Part shown: one piece after another, positions 14,293 to 23,985 of the stretch
Layout of the letters: each line of letters opens with the position of its first letter
Position numbering within the stretch: position 1 is the first letter of the stretch
Assembly (NCBI GenBank): GCA_025359685.1
Contig: JANYEY010000095.1
Span: 1-34,576 of the forward strand
Direction: 5' to 3'
Source: Sphingomonadaceae bacterium
GTDB lineage: Bacteria; Pseudomonadota; Alphaproteobacteria; Sphingomonadales; Sphingomonadaceae
Length of the DNA: 34,576 nucleotides
Notes under the pieces: generated by a model
The model's input: the letters and a program-made list of their open reading frames with translations, nothing else
Databases searched by the model: none
What the model was told of the DNA's origin: nothing
Made by a program: the position numbers and the translations under genes

Positions 14293-16211
14293 GCCCGCGC
14301 CTCTTCCACTCCGGCGGAATTATGCCGCAGGGCCTTGAGCACGCAATCGACGATCCCCGACGCATTGAGCCCGGCGGCCTCATACTGCTTGTCCGGCGAA
14401 TCGTGATCCTGGAACAGGTCGGGCAAGCGCAGCGTGCGGATCTTGAGGCCGGCATCGATCAAGCCTTCATCGCTGGCCAGAGTCAGCACATGCGCGCCCA
14501 GCCCGCCGATGCTGCCTTCCTCGACCGTGACGATCACCTCGTGGCTGGCCATCAGCTGGCGGATCAGCGCCTCGTCGAGCGGCTTGGCAAAGCGCAAGTC
14601 GGCTACCGTAGTGGAGAGCCCCTTGGCCTCAAGCTGCTCGGCGGCCTTGAGCGCCTCAGCGAGCCGGGTGCCGAGTGAAAGCAGCGCAACCTTGCTACCC
14701 TGCTTGACGATGCGGCCTTTGCCGATCTCAAGCTGGAGCGGCACTGCGGGCAATTCCACCCCGGTACCGTTGCCGCGCGGGTAGCGGAAGGCGATCGGGC
14801 CCGAATCGTGCAGCGCCGCAGTGTAGGTCATGTGGACCAGCTCGGCCTCATCGGCGGCAGCCATGACGACGAAATTGGGCAAGGTCGCGAGGTATGTGAC
14901 ATCGAAGCTGCCGGCATGGGTCGCGCCGTCAGCCCCGACCAACCCGGCACGGTCGATCGCAAAGCGCACCGGCAGATTCTGGATCGCAACGTCGTGGACC
15001 ACTTGATCGTAGGCGCGCTGGAGGAAGGTCGAATAAATTGCGCAGAACGGACGCATGCCTTGCGCGGCCAATCCAGCCGCAAATGTCACCGCGTGCTGTT
15101 CGGCAATCCCGACGTCGAAACTGCGAGCCGGGTGCGCCTGGGCAAATTTGTCGACCCCGGTGCCCGAGGGCATCGCCGCAGTGATCGCGCAAATCCGCTC
15201 GTCGCTGTCGGCCAGCTTGGCCAGCGTTTCACCGAACACGTTCTGGTAAGCCGGCGCGCCGGGAGAGGCTTTTACCTGCTGCCCGGTGATAACATCGAAC
15301 TTCTGCACCCCGTGGTACTTGTCGGCGCTCTGCTCGGCCGGGGCATAGCCCTTGCCCTTTTGCGTCACGACGTGGACCAGGCACGGGCCTTCGGCCGCAT
15401 CGCGGACATTTTCCAGGATCGGGATCAGTTGTTCGAGATTGTGCCCATCGACCGGGCCGACATAATAGAAGCCCAATTCCTCGAACAGGGTCCCGCCCAT
15501 CGCCATACCGCGGGCGAATTCGTCGGTCTTCTTGGCAGCGCGGTGCAGCGGCTCGGGTAGCTTGCGCGAGATGCGCCGCGCGATGTCGCGCAGCGACAGG
15601 AACGGGCGCGAGGACACCAGCCGCGCGAGAAAGGCGCTGAGACCCCCGACCGGCGGCGCGATCGACATGTCGTTATCGTTGAGGATCACCACCAGCCGGT
15701 TGCCCGCGACCTGAGCGTTGTTCATCGCTTCATAGGCCATCCCGGCGCTCATCGCGCCGTCGCCGATCACCGCGATGCCCTTGCCCGCACCGCCAGAAAG
15801 CTTGTTCGCTACCGCAAAGCCCAACGCGGCCGAGATCGAGGTCGACGAGTGCGCGGTGCCGAACGGATCGTAGTCGCTTTCGCTGCGTTTGGTGAAGCCT
15901 GACAAGCCGCCGGCCTGGCGCAAGGTACGGATCCGGTCGCGGCGGCCGGTCAGAATCTTGTGCGGATAGGCCTGGTGGCCGACATCCCACACCAGCCGGT
16001 CGTCCGGCGTGTTGAACACATAATGGATCGCCACGGTCAGTTCGACCACGCCGAGCCCGGAGCCAAGATGCCCGCCGGTCTGCCCGACCGCCGCGATCAT
16101 CTCGCTGCGCAATTCGTCGGCCAACTGGCGCAGCTGTTCGGGACGCAACTGCCTGAGTTCGTTAGGGGTCGCCACCGTATCGAGCAGCGGGGTTGCCGGA
16201 TTAGCATTCAT
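14289..16211 (-). CDS. dxs: 1-deoxy-D-xylulose-5-phosphate synthase
   Basis: 640-residue TPP-dependent enzyme joining pyruvate and glyceraldehyde 3-phosphate, the first step of the MEP isoprenoid pathway (carotenoids, quinones) and a source of precursor for thiamine and pyridoxal phosphate. The TPP motif [17 protein letters not shown]...NDN is in the first third, [15 protein letters not shown] at the N-terminal substrate site, the transketolase-like central domain has [18 protein letters not shown], and the C-terminal domain has [15 protein letters not shown]. The start is at ATG 16211 because the upstream extension to 16442 runs into the divergent GNAT region and is not Dxs-like. Length is exactly as expected. 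It reads divergently from the GNAT gene and appears translationally coupled to the half MFS gene downstream. Confidence 0.97.
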   Translation of the reverse strand: MNANPATPLLDTVATPNELRQLRPEQLRQLADELRSEMIAAVGQTGGHLGSGLGVVELTVAIHYVFNTPDDRLVWDVGHQAYPHKILTGRRDRIRTLRQAGGLSGFTKRSESDYDPFGTAHSSTSISAALGFAVANKLSGGAGKGIAVIGDGAMSAGMAYEAMNNAQVAGNRLVVILNDNDMSIAPPVGGLSAFLARLVSSRPFLSLRDIARRISRKLPEPLHRAAKKTDEFARGMAMGGTLFEELGFYYVGPVDGHNLEQLIPILENVRDAAEGPCLVHVVTQKGKGYAPAEQSADKYHGVQKFDVITGQQVKASPGAPAYQNVFGETLAKLADSDERICAITAAMPSGTGVDKFAQAHPARSFDVGIAEQHAVTFAAGLAAQGMRPFCAIYSTFLQRAYDQVVHDVAIQNLPVRFAIDRAGLVGADGATHAGSFDVTYLATLPNFVVMAAADEAELVHMTYTAALHDSGPIAFRYPRGNGTGVELPAVPLQLEIGKGRIVKQGSKVALLSLGTRLAEALKAAEQLEAKGLSTTVADLRFAKPLDEALIRQLMASHEVIVTVEEGSIGGLGAHVLTLASDEGLIDAGLKIRTLRLPDLFQDHDSPDKQYEAAGLNASGIVDCVLKALRHNSAGVEEARA

Positions 16212-16311
16212 CGGGGTGGCATTACACCGCCCGGACGGGCCTGTCGAATGGAGAGAGGGTGCAGGTGGCGTGCAGGTTGACTCGGGCAATCGGTCGCGAA
16301 ATAGCAAAGCC

Positions 16312-16854
16312 ATGGAACTCACCCACCGCCTCGCCGCCGCTTCGGACACTGCTGCCATCGCTGCCCTGATGGACCGCGCGATTGCCGAGCTGCAGCGCCC
16401 GTTCCTCAATGCCGAGCAGATCGCTGCGAGCCGGCTGAGCATGGGGCTCGATACCCAGCTGATCGCCGACGGGACCTACTTCGCGATCCTCGAAGGGGAA
16501 GAGCTGGTCGGCTGCGGCGGGTGGAGCAAGCGCGCAACGCTCTACGGCGGCAACCACTCGGCCGAACTGCGCGATGACCGCCTGCTCGATCCCGCCCGCG
16601 AGCCCGCCCGGATCCGCGCGATGTACACCGATCCAGCGCATGTTCGGCGCGGGATCGGGCGGATGATCCTCATCCTGTGCGAGGAAGCTGTGGCCAATGC
16701 CGGGTTCAAGCGGCTCGAACTGATGGCGACGGCGGCCGGCGAGCCGCTGTATTCCACCTGCGGATATCAGGTGATCGAACGGGTCGAGCGCATGTCTGGC
16801 GAAGGCGTGGCAGTGCCCGGCGCCGTTATGGGCAAGACGCTCGACCAAGCCTAG
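16312..16854 (+). CDS. GNAT-family N-acetyltransferase
   Basis: 180-residue acetyl-CoA-dependent acetyltransferase. The acetyl-CoA loop is visible as [21 protein letters not shown] (R/Q-x-x-G-x-G/A type) after the AMYTDPAH strand, and the C-terminal strand reads [20 protein letters not shown] single GNAT domain fills the protein; the N-terminal part starts [20 protein letters not shown]. The ATG at 16312 is preferred over an open extension to 16216, which would begin within the dxs promoter region. The substrate is unknown. The VOC gene follows after 29 bases, so the two may be co-transcribed. Confidence 0.85.
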   Translation: MELTHRLAAASDTAAIAALMDRAIAELQRPFLNAEQIAASRLSMGLDTQLIADGTYFAILEGEELVGCGGWSKRATLYGGNHSAELRDDRLLDPAREPARIRAMYTDPAHVRRGIGRMILILCEEAVANAGFKRLELMATAAGEPLYSTCGYQVIERVERMSGEGVAVPGAVMGKTLDQA

Positions 16855-16883
16855 GCTCGTCCCCCAATCCCCGGAGTACAGAC

Positions 16884-17270
16884 ATGCCCCTACCCGCCAA
16901 TGCAGCACCGCTGACCTTCGTCATTACTGGCAACCGCGCCAAGTCCAGGCCGTTTTACGAGAACGTGCTGGGGCTGCGCGTGCTCGGCGAAGACGATCAC
17001 GCGGTGACTTTTGACCTCGGCAACCGGACCCCGATGCGGCTGACCCAGGTCATGGGTCACAAGGCAGCCGGACACACCGTGCTCGGCTGGCACGTCGCCG
17101 ATTTGCGCGCGGCGATGCACGGGCTGCGCGCTCAGGGCGTCACGTTCAAGAACTATGATGGCATGGGCCAGGATGCAGAAGGGGTCTGGGCCTCGCCCGA
17201 TGGCGGGGCCAAGCTCGCGTGGTTTACCGACCCCGATGGAAATGTGTTGAGCCTGACCCAGTTCGGTTAG
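16884..17270 (+). CDS. VOC-superfamily (glyoxalase/dioxygenase fold) protein
   Basis: 128-residue protein with two beta-alpha-beta-beta-beta units. Typical marks are the SRPFYENVLGLRVLGEDDHAV opening and the AWFTDPDGNVLSLTQF end, where the Glu-type metal ligand position of related enzymes is instead in an N-V-L-S-L context; H-rich positions of glyoxalase I are not all present, so the catalytic role is open. It starts at ATG 16884 with CCGGAG 7 bases upstream. It ends with TAG overlapping the stop of the convergent Fur-family gene by 4 bases. It could handle a small reactive metabolite or act as a binding protein. Confidence 0.8.
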   Translation: MPLPANAAPLTFVITGNRAKSRPFYENVLGLRVLGEDDHAVTFDLGNRTPMRLTQVMGHKAAGHTVLGWHVADLRAAMHGLRAQGVTFKNYDGMGQDAEGVWASPDGGAKLAWFTDPDGNVLSLTQFG

Positions 17271-17743
17271 GCGCTGCAGTCGCTACAAAAACCGCGCAGT
17301 TCGACCACCGGGCGGATGTCGGCAAACCCGGCCCGTTTGGCCGCTTCGACCAATGCACCGGTGAGCTTGTCATCGTCGATGTGCACGGTCTTGCCGCAGC
17401 CGTCGCAGATCAGGAAGATGCAATCGTGCCGGCACCCCGGGTGCGGGTTGGCGATATAGGCATTGGCGCTTTCAACCCGCCGCGCGAGGTTCGAGGCAAC
17501 GAACAGGTCGAGGATCCGGTAAACCGAATTGGCCGCAACGCGCTTGCCGCGCTCGTTCGAGACATGTTCGGCGATGTCATAGGCTGAAACCGGGCGGTCC
17601 TGCGCGGCGAGCGCGCCGAACACTTCGCTGCGCATGCCGGTCCACTGTTCGCCCGCGGCCTCAAGGGCGTGCTGCGCGGCTTCGACCAGGCTTTCGCCGG
17701 TCGGTTCGTCATGGTGATGATGATGGTGATTTGGGGTGGCCAT
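17267..17743 (-). CDS. Fur-family metal regulator, Zur-like, with natural His6 tract
   Basis: 158-residue metal-responsive repressor. The DNA-binding winged helix (~30-95) contains RPVSAYDIAEHVSN and RVAANSVYRILDLFV. The dimerisation half has GCRHDCIFLICDGCGKTVHIDD and ends FCSDCSA, giving two CxxC pairs for the structural zinc, and H/D/E residues for the sensory site. Layout and cysteines point to Zur (zinc) more than Fur (iron). Unusual: residues 6-11 are six consecutive histidines (NHHHHHHDE) just after the start, which could buffer zinc or tune sensing. The start at 17743 is the only ATG before the tract. No zinc transporter gene is adjacent in this window. The small membrane protein gene lies 38 bases upstream on the same strand. 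Confidence 0.82.
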   Translation of the reverse strand: MATPNHHHHHHDEPTGESLVEAAQHALEAAGEQWTGMRSEVFGALAAQDRPVSAYDIAEHVSNERGKRVAANSVYRILDLFVASNLARRVESANAYIANPHPGCRHDCIFLICDGCGKTVHIDDDKLTGALVEAAKRAGFADIRPVVELRGFCSDCSA

Positions 17744-17781
17744 GCGCGCAATATAGGCGCTGGCAGCGTTAGCCGCAAATA

Positions 17782-17985
17782 CTAGCGGGTCTGATCCTGC
17801 GGCGCGGTGACCAGCGTCTGGTCAGGCAGGTTCGGCGCAGCGGTCGCTGCGGTGGCCGATGGGATGACCTGCTCGGCCAGGCTCTTGTGGCTGAAGGGCG
17901 AGCCCATCACCGCCACCAGCGCCGCGCAGCCGAGCACGAAGCCAAGGCCAAGAGCGCGGTAAAGGTCAGGTTTGAACAGGCCCAT
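17782..17985 (-). CDS. Small single-pass membrane protein, unknown
   Basis: 67 residues with one membrane helix (ALGLGFVLGCAALVAVMG, ~11-28) and a short Ala/Thr/Gln-rich tail that would lie outside the cytoplasm. ATG at 17985 with a GAGAG motif upstream. No family is recognised. It lies just before the Fur-family gene on the same strand, so the two may share a transcript. Confidence 0.6.
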   Translation of the reverse strand: MGLFKPDLYRALGLGFVLGCAALVAVMGSPFSHKSLAEQVIPSATAATAAPNLPDQTLVTAPQDQTR

Positions 17986-18131
17986 CGGGAATCTCTCGTA
18001 TCAGGGGTTAATTGCTTGACCGCCCTCCTGCACATTCGAAAGTGACCGTCCAGTGAATGCACAGGTCAGGTTCGCTTCATCGCGACGAAGCGATGGGCGA
18101 ATGCGGTAAACTGAAGGAGCCTGGCGCGGCT

Positions 18132-19721
<1,590 letters not shown>

Positions 19722-19728
19722 GTCAATT

Positions 19729-21597
19729 CTATCCCATCTTCTTGAGCAGCCAGGCGAACGAGCCGCCCCCGCGCGAGACCAGTCCCTGCACCACCAACTG
19801 CTGGATCGGCTGCGGGCGGCCCTGGCCATCGGCCCAGATGCTTTCTTCGATGCTGACCTGGCCGTCGCCGGTTTCGCCGCCGATGCGGAACTGCCAATAG
19901 GAGCCATCGGGCAGCGCCAGACCGGCGCCTTGCCCGTCCTCGGACAGCCCGACCTCGATCCCGGAGCCGAGGTGGAAGCGGATCGCATAGCCGACCTTGC
20001 CGCTTTTGCCCTTGCCCTTGGCGGGCACCAGCAGATCCTCGCCGCGCAGTTCGGTGCCATCGTCGCGCAGGATCAGGATGCGGCGATGGGTCAGGCCGTA
20101 GCGCCCGACATAGCCGTTATGACTGGCCTCAAGCCGGGTCGCGCCGGCCTGTTTGTCGCCAAGGAGTGTGCGCCGGTCGAGATCGACTTCGGAGACGCCG
20201 CTGCCGATCTTGCCGCCCATCAGGATCGCGGTCGAATTGGCATCGTCGATCACCAGCGTTGAATGCGCCGCAGTGGCGCGCAGGCCTTGCTCGAGCCGCA
20301 CCGGGATCAGTCCGCCGGCGCAAGCTGCGCCGCCGCAATTGACCACGATCCGCTGCGCCGCATGGCTGAATTCGAACGCCAGAGTGGAAGCGCAGCCCGA
20401 ACGCGCGTGCTTGGCGAGAGGCGGCGGGGCAGCGTCGAACTGCAGCAAGCCCTTCTGCGCCACGACGCGCTGATAGCCCCACTGCCGCACATCGCGCAGC
20501 GGCCGGGTGCGCACGCCGCTGGCGAGGATCAGCGCGGCTACTTCATCGCCATCGACCGCCCAGGCCCCCTGCCACGACCCGAGCGAGCCATCGCCATGCG
20601 TCAGCGCAAGCAGCGGCGGGACCAACAGGCCCATGATGGTTTCAAGCGCTTGTGGCGGATCGCGGCGCACCGCCTGATAACAGGCGCGCAGCCGCACCAG
20701 CAGCGCGATCGCCTCGATCTGCGCCAGCGGGCTGCGTGAGAGGACTCCGCCATCATCGCCGACCAGTTCGCCCAGCGCGCGGATCAGCCCGGCTTCACCA
20801 AACAGGCGGCGCGGCTTGCCTTCGGGCAAGAGCAACCCAGCCGCGACGATGCCGCACCAGCCGGCCACCTCGCCCAGCAGATCCTCGGCCCGGCCGACGT
20901 GTCTGTCGAGCCAACGCGCGGTATCGCTGAGCGCGGCCAGCACCTTGGCCCGCAGCACCTTGTTGCCGCCGGACAGGATCAGCGGGGCATGGACCAGCCA
21001 GTTGAGTTCGCGCGTGCCCGCATTGGCAATCGTCCAGGCCGGCCCCTTGCCGGGGCGCGAGGGATATTTGGGGTTGGCATTGAGCCACGCCCCGAGCACG
21101 CGTTCCGCCACCGGCGCCACCGCATCGCGCGGCGCGCAAGCTTCAAGGTCGGCCAGCCAGGCGAACGAATGGACCGCGCGCTCAAGCGGCGGGGCCAGGC
21201 GTGCTGCCCCGGCGAAATCGATCTGCGCGATCGGGCTCTTGACCCCGTGAACCAGAAAATGTCCGGCGCGCAGCGCGGTTCCGCTGGTCCGGTTGCCCGG
21301 CAGCGGGTTGTCCACTGTGGCCAGCAGGCGCGCTTTGGCGGGCTTGCGGAACGGAGACGACAGGGTCGATCCGGGAACGCCGAAGCGATAGGCCAGGCGG
21401 ATCAGCCGCTCGCCCGCGCCCAGCGATGGCGGCGCGAAATCGGCGAGCGCCAACGCGCGGCCCGGTTCGACCAGTTCGCCCGGCGGCGGTGTTTCGGCGG
21501 CTTCGTTCACCAGCCCGGCCTCATCGCCGTGTCCCAGCGGAATCGCTGCGCCATTCGCGGTGCTGTCGCTGCGGTTCTGGAGGGCGGCGTCGACCAT
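19729..21597 (-). CDS. Heparinase II/III-family protein
   Basis: 622 residues with a helical N-terminal toroid-like part (~40-340, including [20 protein letters not shown] and [14 protein letters not shown]) and a C-terminal beta-rich heparinase II/III domain (~360-610, with [15 protein letters not shown] and [19 protein letters not shown]). Family enzymes are lyases acting on uronic-acid polysaccharides. In this core setting the substrate is unknown and could be a cell-surface or storage polymer. No signal peptide is seen at the chosen ATG (21597), which follows the rpe stop by 3 bases; the first ~50 residues are Pro/Glu-rich. The gene is sandwiched between rpe and purH on one strand with tight spacing, so it is expressed with central metabolism. 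The family call is good; the activity is unproven. Confidence 0.82.
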   Translation of the reverse strand: MVDAALQNRSDSTANGAAIPLGHGDEAGLVNEAAETPPPGELVEPGRALALADFAPPSLGAGERLIRLAYRFGVPGSTLSSPFRKPAKARLLATVDNPLPGNRTSGTALRAGHFLVHGVKSPIAQIDFAGAARLAPPLERAVHSFAWLADLEACAPRDAVAPVAERVLGAWLNANPKYPSRPGKGPAWTIANAGTRELNWLVHAPLILSGGNKVLRAKVLAALSDTARWLDRHVGRAEDLLGEVAGWCGIVAAGLLLPEGKPRRLFGEAGLIRALGELVGDDGGVLSRSPLAQIEAIALLVRLRACYQAVRRDPPQALETIMGLLVPPLLALTHGDGSLGSWQGAWAVDGDEVAALILASGVRTRPLRDVRQWGYQRVVAQKGLLQFDAAPPPLAKHARSGCASTLAFEFSHAAQRIVVNCGGAACAGGLIPVRLEQGLRATAAHSTLVIDDANSTAILMGGKIGSGVSEVDLDRRTLLGDKQAGATRLEASHNGYVGRYGLTHRRILILRDDGTELRGEDLLVPAKGKGKSGKVGYAIRFHLGSGIEVGLSEDGQGAGLALPDGSYWQFRIGGETGDGQVSIEESIWADGQGRPQPIQQLVVQGLVSRGGGSFAWLLKKMG

Positions 21598-21600
21598 GGT

Positions 21601-22272
21601 TCATCCCGCCCCCTTGAGCGCGGCGATATTGGTCGCGTAATGATCCGGCCCGCCTTTGAAGGTCGCGGTCCCGGCAACCAGCACATCGGCACCGGCGGCA
21701 ACGCATTGCGGGGCGGTTACGAGATCAACCCCGCCATCGACTTCGAGGAAGATCTGCCGCCCGCTCTTGTCGATCATCTTGCGCACTGCCTCGATCTTCC
21801 TGAGCTGGCTGGAGATGAAGCTTTGCCCGCCGAACCCGGGGTTGACGCTCATCACCAAGACCAGATCGATATCGTCGATCAGGTAATCGAGCGCCTTGGC
21901 GGGCGTCGCCGGGTTGAGCGCGATCCCGGCCTGCTTGCCCAGCGCCTTGATCGCCTGCACCGTGCGGTGCGCGTGCGGCCCGGCTTCGGGATGGAAGGTG
22001 ATGATATCCGCGCCCGCGGCGGCAAAGGCTTCAAGGAACGGATCGACCGGCTCGATCATCAGGTGAACATCGAACGGCTTGGCTGTGTGCGGCCGCAGCG
22101 CCTTCACCACGCCCGGCCCGATGGTCAGGTTGGGGACGAAATGCCCGTCCATCACATCGACGTGAATCCAGTCCGCGCCCGCCGCATCGATGGCGCGCAC
22201 TTCTTCGCCCAGCCGGGCAAAGTCGGCGGACAGGATCGAGGGGGATATCAATGGCCTGGCCATGGCGCGCAA
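21601..22272 (-). CDS. rpe: Ribulose-phosphate 3-epimerase
   Basis: 223-residue TIM-barrel enzyme interconverting ribulose 5-phosphate and xylulose 5-phosphate in the pentose phosphate pathway. Clear motifs: [35 protein letters not shown] with metal-binding H and catalytic [24 protein letters not shown] and LEVDGGV. The TTG at 22272 has GGGAG 5 bases upstream, while the ATG three codons later (22263) is 14 bases away, so TTG is the better start although the difference is only three residues. It is the first gene of the minus-strand series with the heparinase-like gene and purH, and divergent from the lasso-type operon. Confidence 0.95.
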   Translation of the reverse strand: MRAMARPLISPSILSADFARLGEEVRAIDAAGADWIHVDVMDGHFVPNLTIGPGVVKALRPHTAKPFDVHLMIEPVDPFLEAFAAAGADIITFHPEAGPHAHRTVQAIKALGKQAGIALNPATPAKALDYLIDDIDLVLVMSVNPGFGGQSFISSQLRKIEAVRKMIDKSGRQIFLEVDGGVDLVTAPQCVAAGADVLVAGTATFKGGPDHYATNIAALKGAG

Positions 22273-22433
22273 GAGGGCTCCCTTTGGAGTGCCCTAACTA
22301 CCACATGTGGGGGGAACAAGGCACGGGGCGGCTGTTTTCCACACTGCATATCGCGCGATTTGCGCGTACTGGCCGATACCCGCGACACGGCAGCGGCAAT
22401 TGACCTTCGCCAGTCGGCACGGCACAGCCCCGG
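22273..22433. other. Divergent promoter region between rpe and the lasso-type operon
   Basis: 161 bases. A perfect palindrome CCACATGTGG lies at 22301-22310. I searched all frames for a lasso precursor (Thr at -2 of a Gly/Ala/Ser-initiated core with Asp/Glu at 7-9) and found none. A 25-codon TTG frame (22360-22437) overlaps the kinase start by 4 bases but does not fit the precursor rules. Confidence 0.5.
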
Positions 22434-23309
22434 ATGATGCAAGGCTCTCCCACCGCTGGCGAAATGATGCGCCTGATGGCCGAGGAAACCCGCACCTCGC
22501 ATGGGCCAGTCCCGCGCGTGCTGGGCGGGCACCATGTGGCGCCGGGTTACGACGTGTTCGCGGGCGGCGAATACCTGCTGCGCTGCGCCAGCGGATACGG
22601 CTATCATTACCGTCCCGGGAAGGGGATCACGATCGAGCGACCCAGTGACAATGCCGATCCGGATGAAGAATTCCTGTGGCTCAACGGCAGCGTTTATGCT
22701 GCCGTCGCGTGCCTTAACGGGCTTTATCCGCTGCACGCCTCGGCGGTGGAATTCGGCGGCGCGGTCCATGCCTTCACCGGCCCGAGCGGCGCGGGCAAAT
22801 CGACGCTGGTCAGCGCGCTGGGCCTGCGCGGGCTGCCGCTGTTTTGCGACGATACGCTGCTGCTCCATTTGCCCGAGGGCGGGCCAATGATGGCGCTGCC
22901 CGGGCACAAGCGGCTCAAGCTGACCGCCGAAGCGCTCAAACTGACCGGCCTTGCGGGCGAAAAGCCGGTCGGGGCGGGCACGGGCAAAAGCTATGTCGCG
23001 CCCCCGGCGGGCGCCGCCGCCCGCCCGCTGCCGCTCGCCAGTCTGGTGGAGCTAGAGGATGGACCTGAGCTGGCTTGGCATGACATTTCGGGGGCGCAGC
23101 GGCTGCTCGTGCTCGATGACGATCACGATCTGCAGCCGCTTTATGCCAGCGCGCGCCGCCCCAGCCGGGCCGAGCTGTTCGCCCGGCGTTCGCGAATCGC
23201 GGCTTCTGTGGCAATGGCGCGGTTGACCCGGCCGATGTCTGCCGACAGTCTGGATGCAGCGGCGCAGCTGGCGCTGGCGCAGATCACTCAGCCAGGAAAG
23301 CGGCGATGA
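22434..23309 (+). CDS. HPr kinase-like protein of the lasso-peptide cluster
   Basis: 291-residue P-loop kinase resembling the C-terminal part of HPr kinase/phosphorylase. Walker A is GPSGAGKST (around residues 119-127), preceded by LYPLHASAVEFGG as in HprK-type proteins, and followed by LPLFCDDTLLL and the LPGHKRLKLT segment. Homologues in lasso-peptide clusters phosphorylate the C-terminal residue of the peptide (shown for paeninodin), so a tailoring kinase is the likely role rather than carbon control. It is the first recognisable gene of the operon; its TGA overlaps the PqqD-like start by 4 bases (ATGA). Two adjacent ATGs occur at 22434; the first is used. Confidence 0.8.
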   Translation: MMQGSPTAGEMMRLMAEETRTSHGPVPRVLGGHHVAPGYDVFAGGEYLLRCASGYGYHYRPGKGITIERPSDNADPDEEFLWLNGSVYAAVACLNGLYPLHASAVEFGGAVHAFTGPSGAGKSTLVSALGLRGLPLFCDDTLLLHLPEGGPMMALPGHKRLKLTAEALKLTGLAGEKPVGAGTGKSYVAPPAGAAARPLPLASLVELEDGPELAWHDISGAQRLLVLDDDHDLQPLYASARRPSRAELFARRSRIAASVAMARLTRPMSADSLDAAAQLALAQITQPGKRR

Positions 23310-23575
23310 CTTCGACGATCACCAAGTGCAAGGACCAGTACAGCGAGACCGCGATCGACGACGAAGTCGTGGTGATGAGCCTCGACAGCGGCACTTTCTT
23401 TTCGCTCACCGGGACCGCACGCTCGATCTGGGAACTGCTCGACCAGCACGCCGAGCGGGCGCTCTTGCTGGCAGCGCTGGCCGAGGAATTTGGTCAGGAT
23501 GAAAGCGCCATTGCCGAGGAATTCGACACGTTCGTCGCTTCCCTCAGCGAGGCCGGGCTGGTTGACTGCCGCTGA
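23306..23575 (+). CDS. PqqD-like RiPP recognition element (lasso B1 type)
   Basis: 89 residues, a complete PqqD-fold protein: a beta-strand segment (AIDDEVVVMSLDSGTFFSLTGTARSIWELL) followed by a winged-helix-like end (LLAALAEEFGQDESAIAEEFDTFVASLSEAGLV). Such proteins bind the leader peptide of ribosomal peptides and deliver it to processing enzymes; in split lasso systems they are called B1 and act with B2. It starts at 23306 inside the kinase stop and overlaps the B2-like start by 14 bases. Confidence 0.85.
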   Translation: MTSTITKCKDQYSETAIDDEVVVMSLDSGTFFSLTGTARSIWELLDQHAERALLLAALAEEFGQDESAIAEEFDTFVASLSEAGLVDCR

Positions 23576-23942
23576 AACCTGGGCGGCGCGCCTGCGCACA
23601 GTGCGGGCGATGGCCTTGCTCTGCGCGGCCCGATTTCTGATAGCCGCCGTGCCGTTCCGCATCTGGCGCAAGGGACTGGGCCGAACCGCTACGGCCGCCG
23701 CCGCGCCCGATCCCGTTGCAGCGCGCCGCTTCGCCGCGCAGGTCAACCGCGCCGGATCGCGGCTACCCTTCACCACCAAGTGCCTGCCCCGCGCGATGGC
23801 GCTGAGCTGGCTGCTACAATATGCCCGCTCGCCCCACCGGCTGGTGCTGGCCGTGCGTCCGCCCGAGCTCGTCAAGCTGGGCCAGATTGCCGATGTCGCC
23901 GGCGCTCCTTCGGGCGTGACGCAGAACGCGAACAAGTCCTGA
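23562..23942 (+). pseudogene. Lasso B2-like transglutaminase-type protease with damaged C-terminus
   Basis: 126 codons from a TTG that overlaps the PqqD-like gene. The first ~100 residues match lasso B2 leader peptidases: a hydrophobic ARFLIAAVPFRIWRKGL start and the catalytic Cys74 in SRLPFTTKCLPRAMALSWLL, then HRLVLAVRPPEL. B2 proteins should next show an H-A-W motif with the catalytic His and, later, Asp. Here no H-A-W occurs in any frame up to 23942, where the frame stops early. A neighbouring frame encodes EREQVLIWRPVLPIQG and ends with a TGA overlapping the next gene's GTG by 4 bases, the same coupling seen elsewhere in the operon. That suggests a one-base loss (or two-base gain) plus substitutions. 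A sequencing error is an alternative. As it stands the peptidase should be inactive. Confidence 0.65.
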
Positions 23943-23985
23943 TCTGGCGGCCCGTTCTACCCATTCAGGGAGTTGACGGCGGGCC

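Noticed and set aside
18072..18093. Hairpin TCGCTTC-N8-GAAGCGA downstream of purH
   Set aside because: No T-run on the relevant strand and a large loop; not convincing as a terminator.
20899..22437. 512-codon open frame antisense to the heparinase-like gene and rpe
   Set aside because: Shadow frame of two well-supported genes; only its last codons lie in non-coding DNA.
22360..22437. 25-codon TTG frame overlapping the kinase start, considered as lasso precursor
   Set aside because: No ribosome binding site, and no Thr at -2 with Gly/Ala/Ser at core position 1 and Asp/Glu at 7-9. The 4-base overlap alone is not enough.
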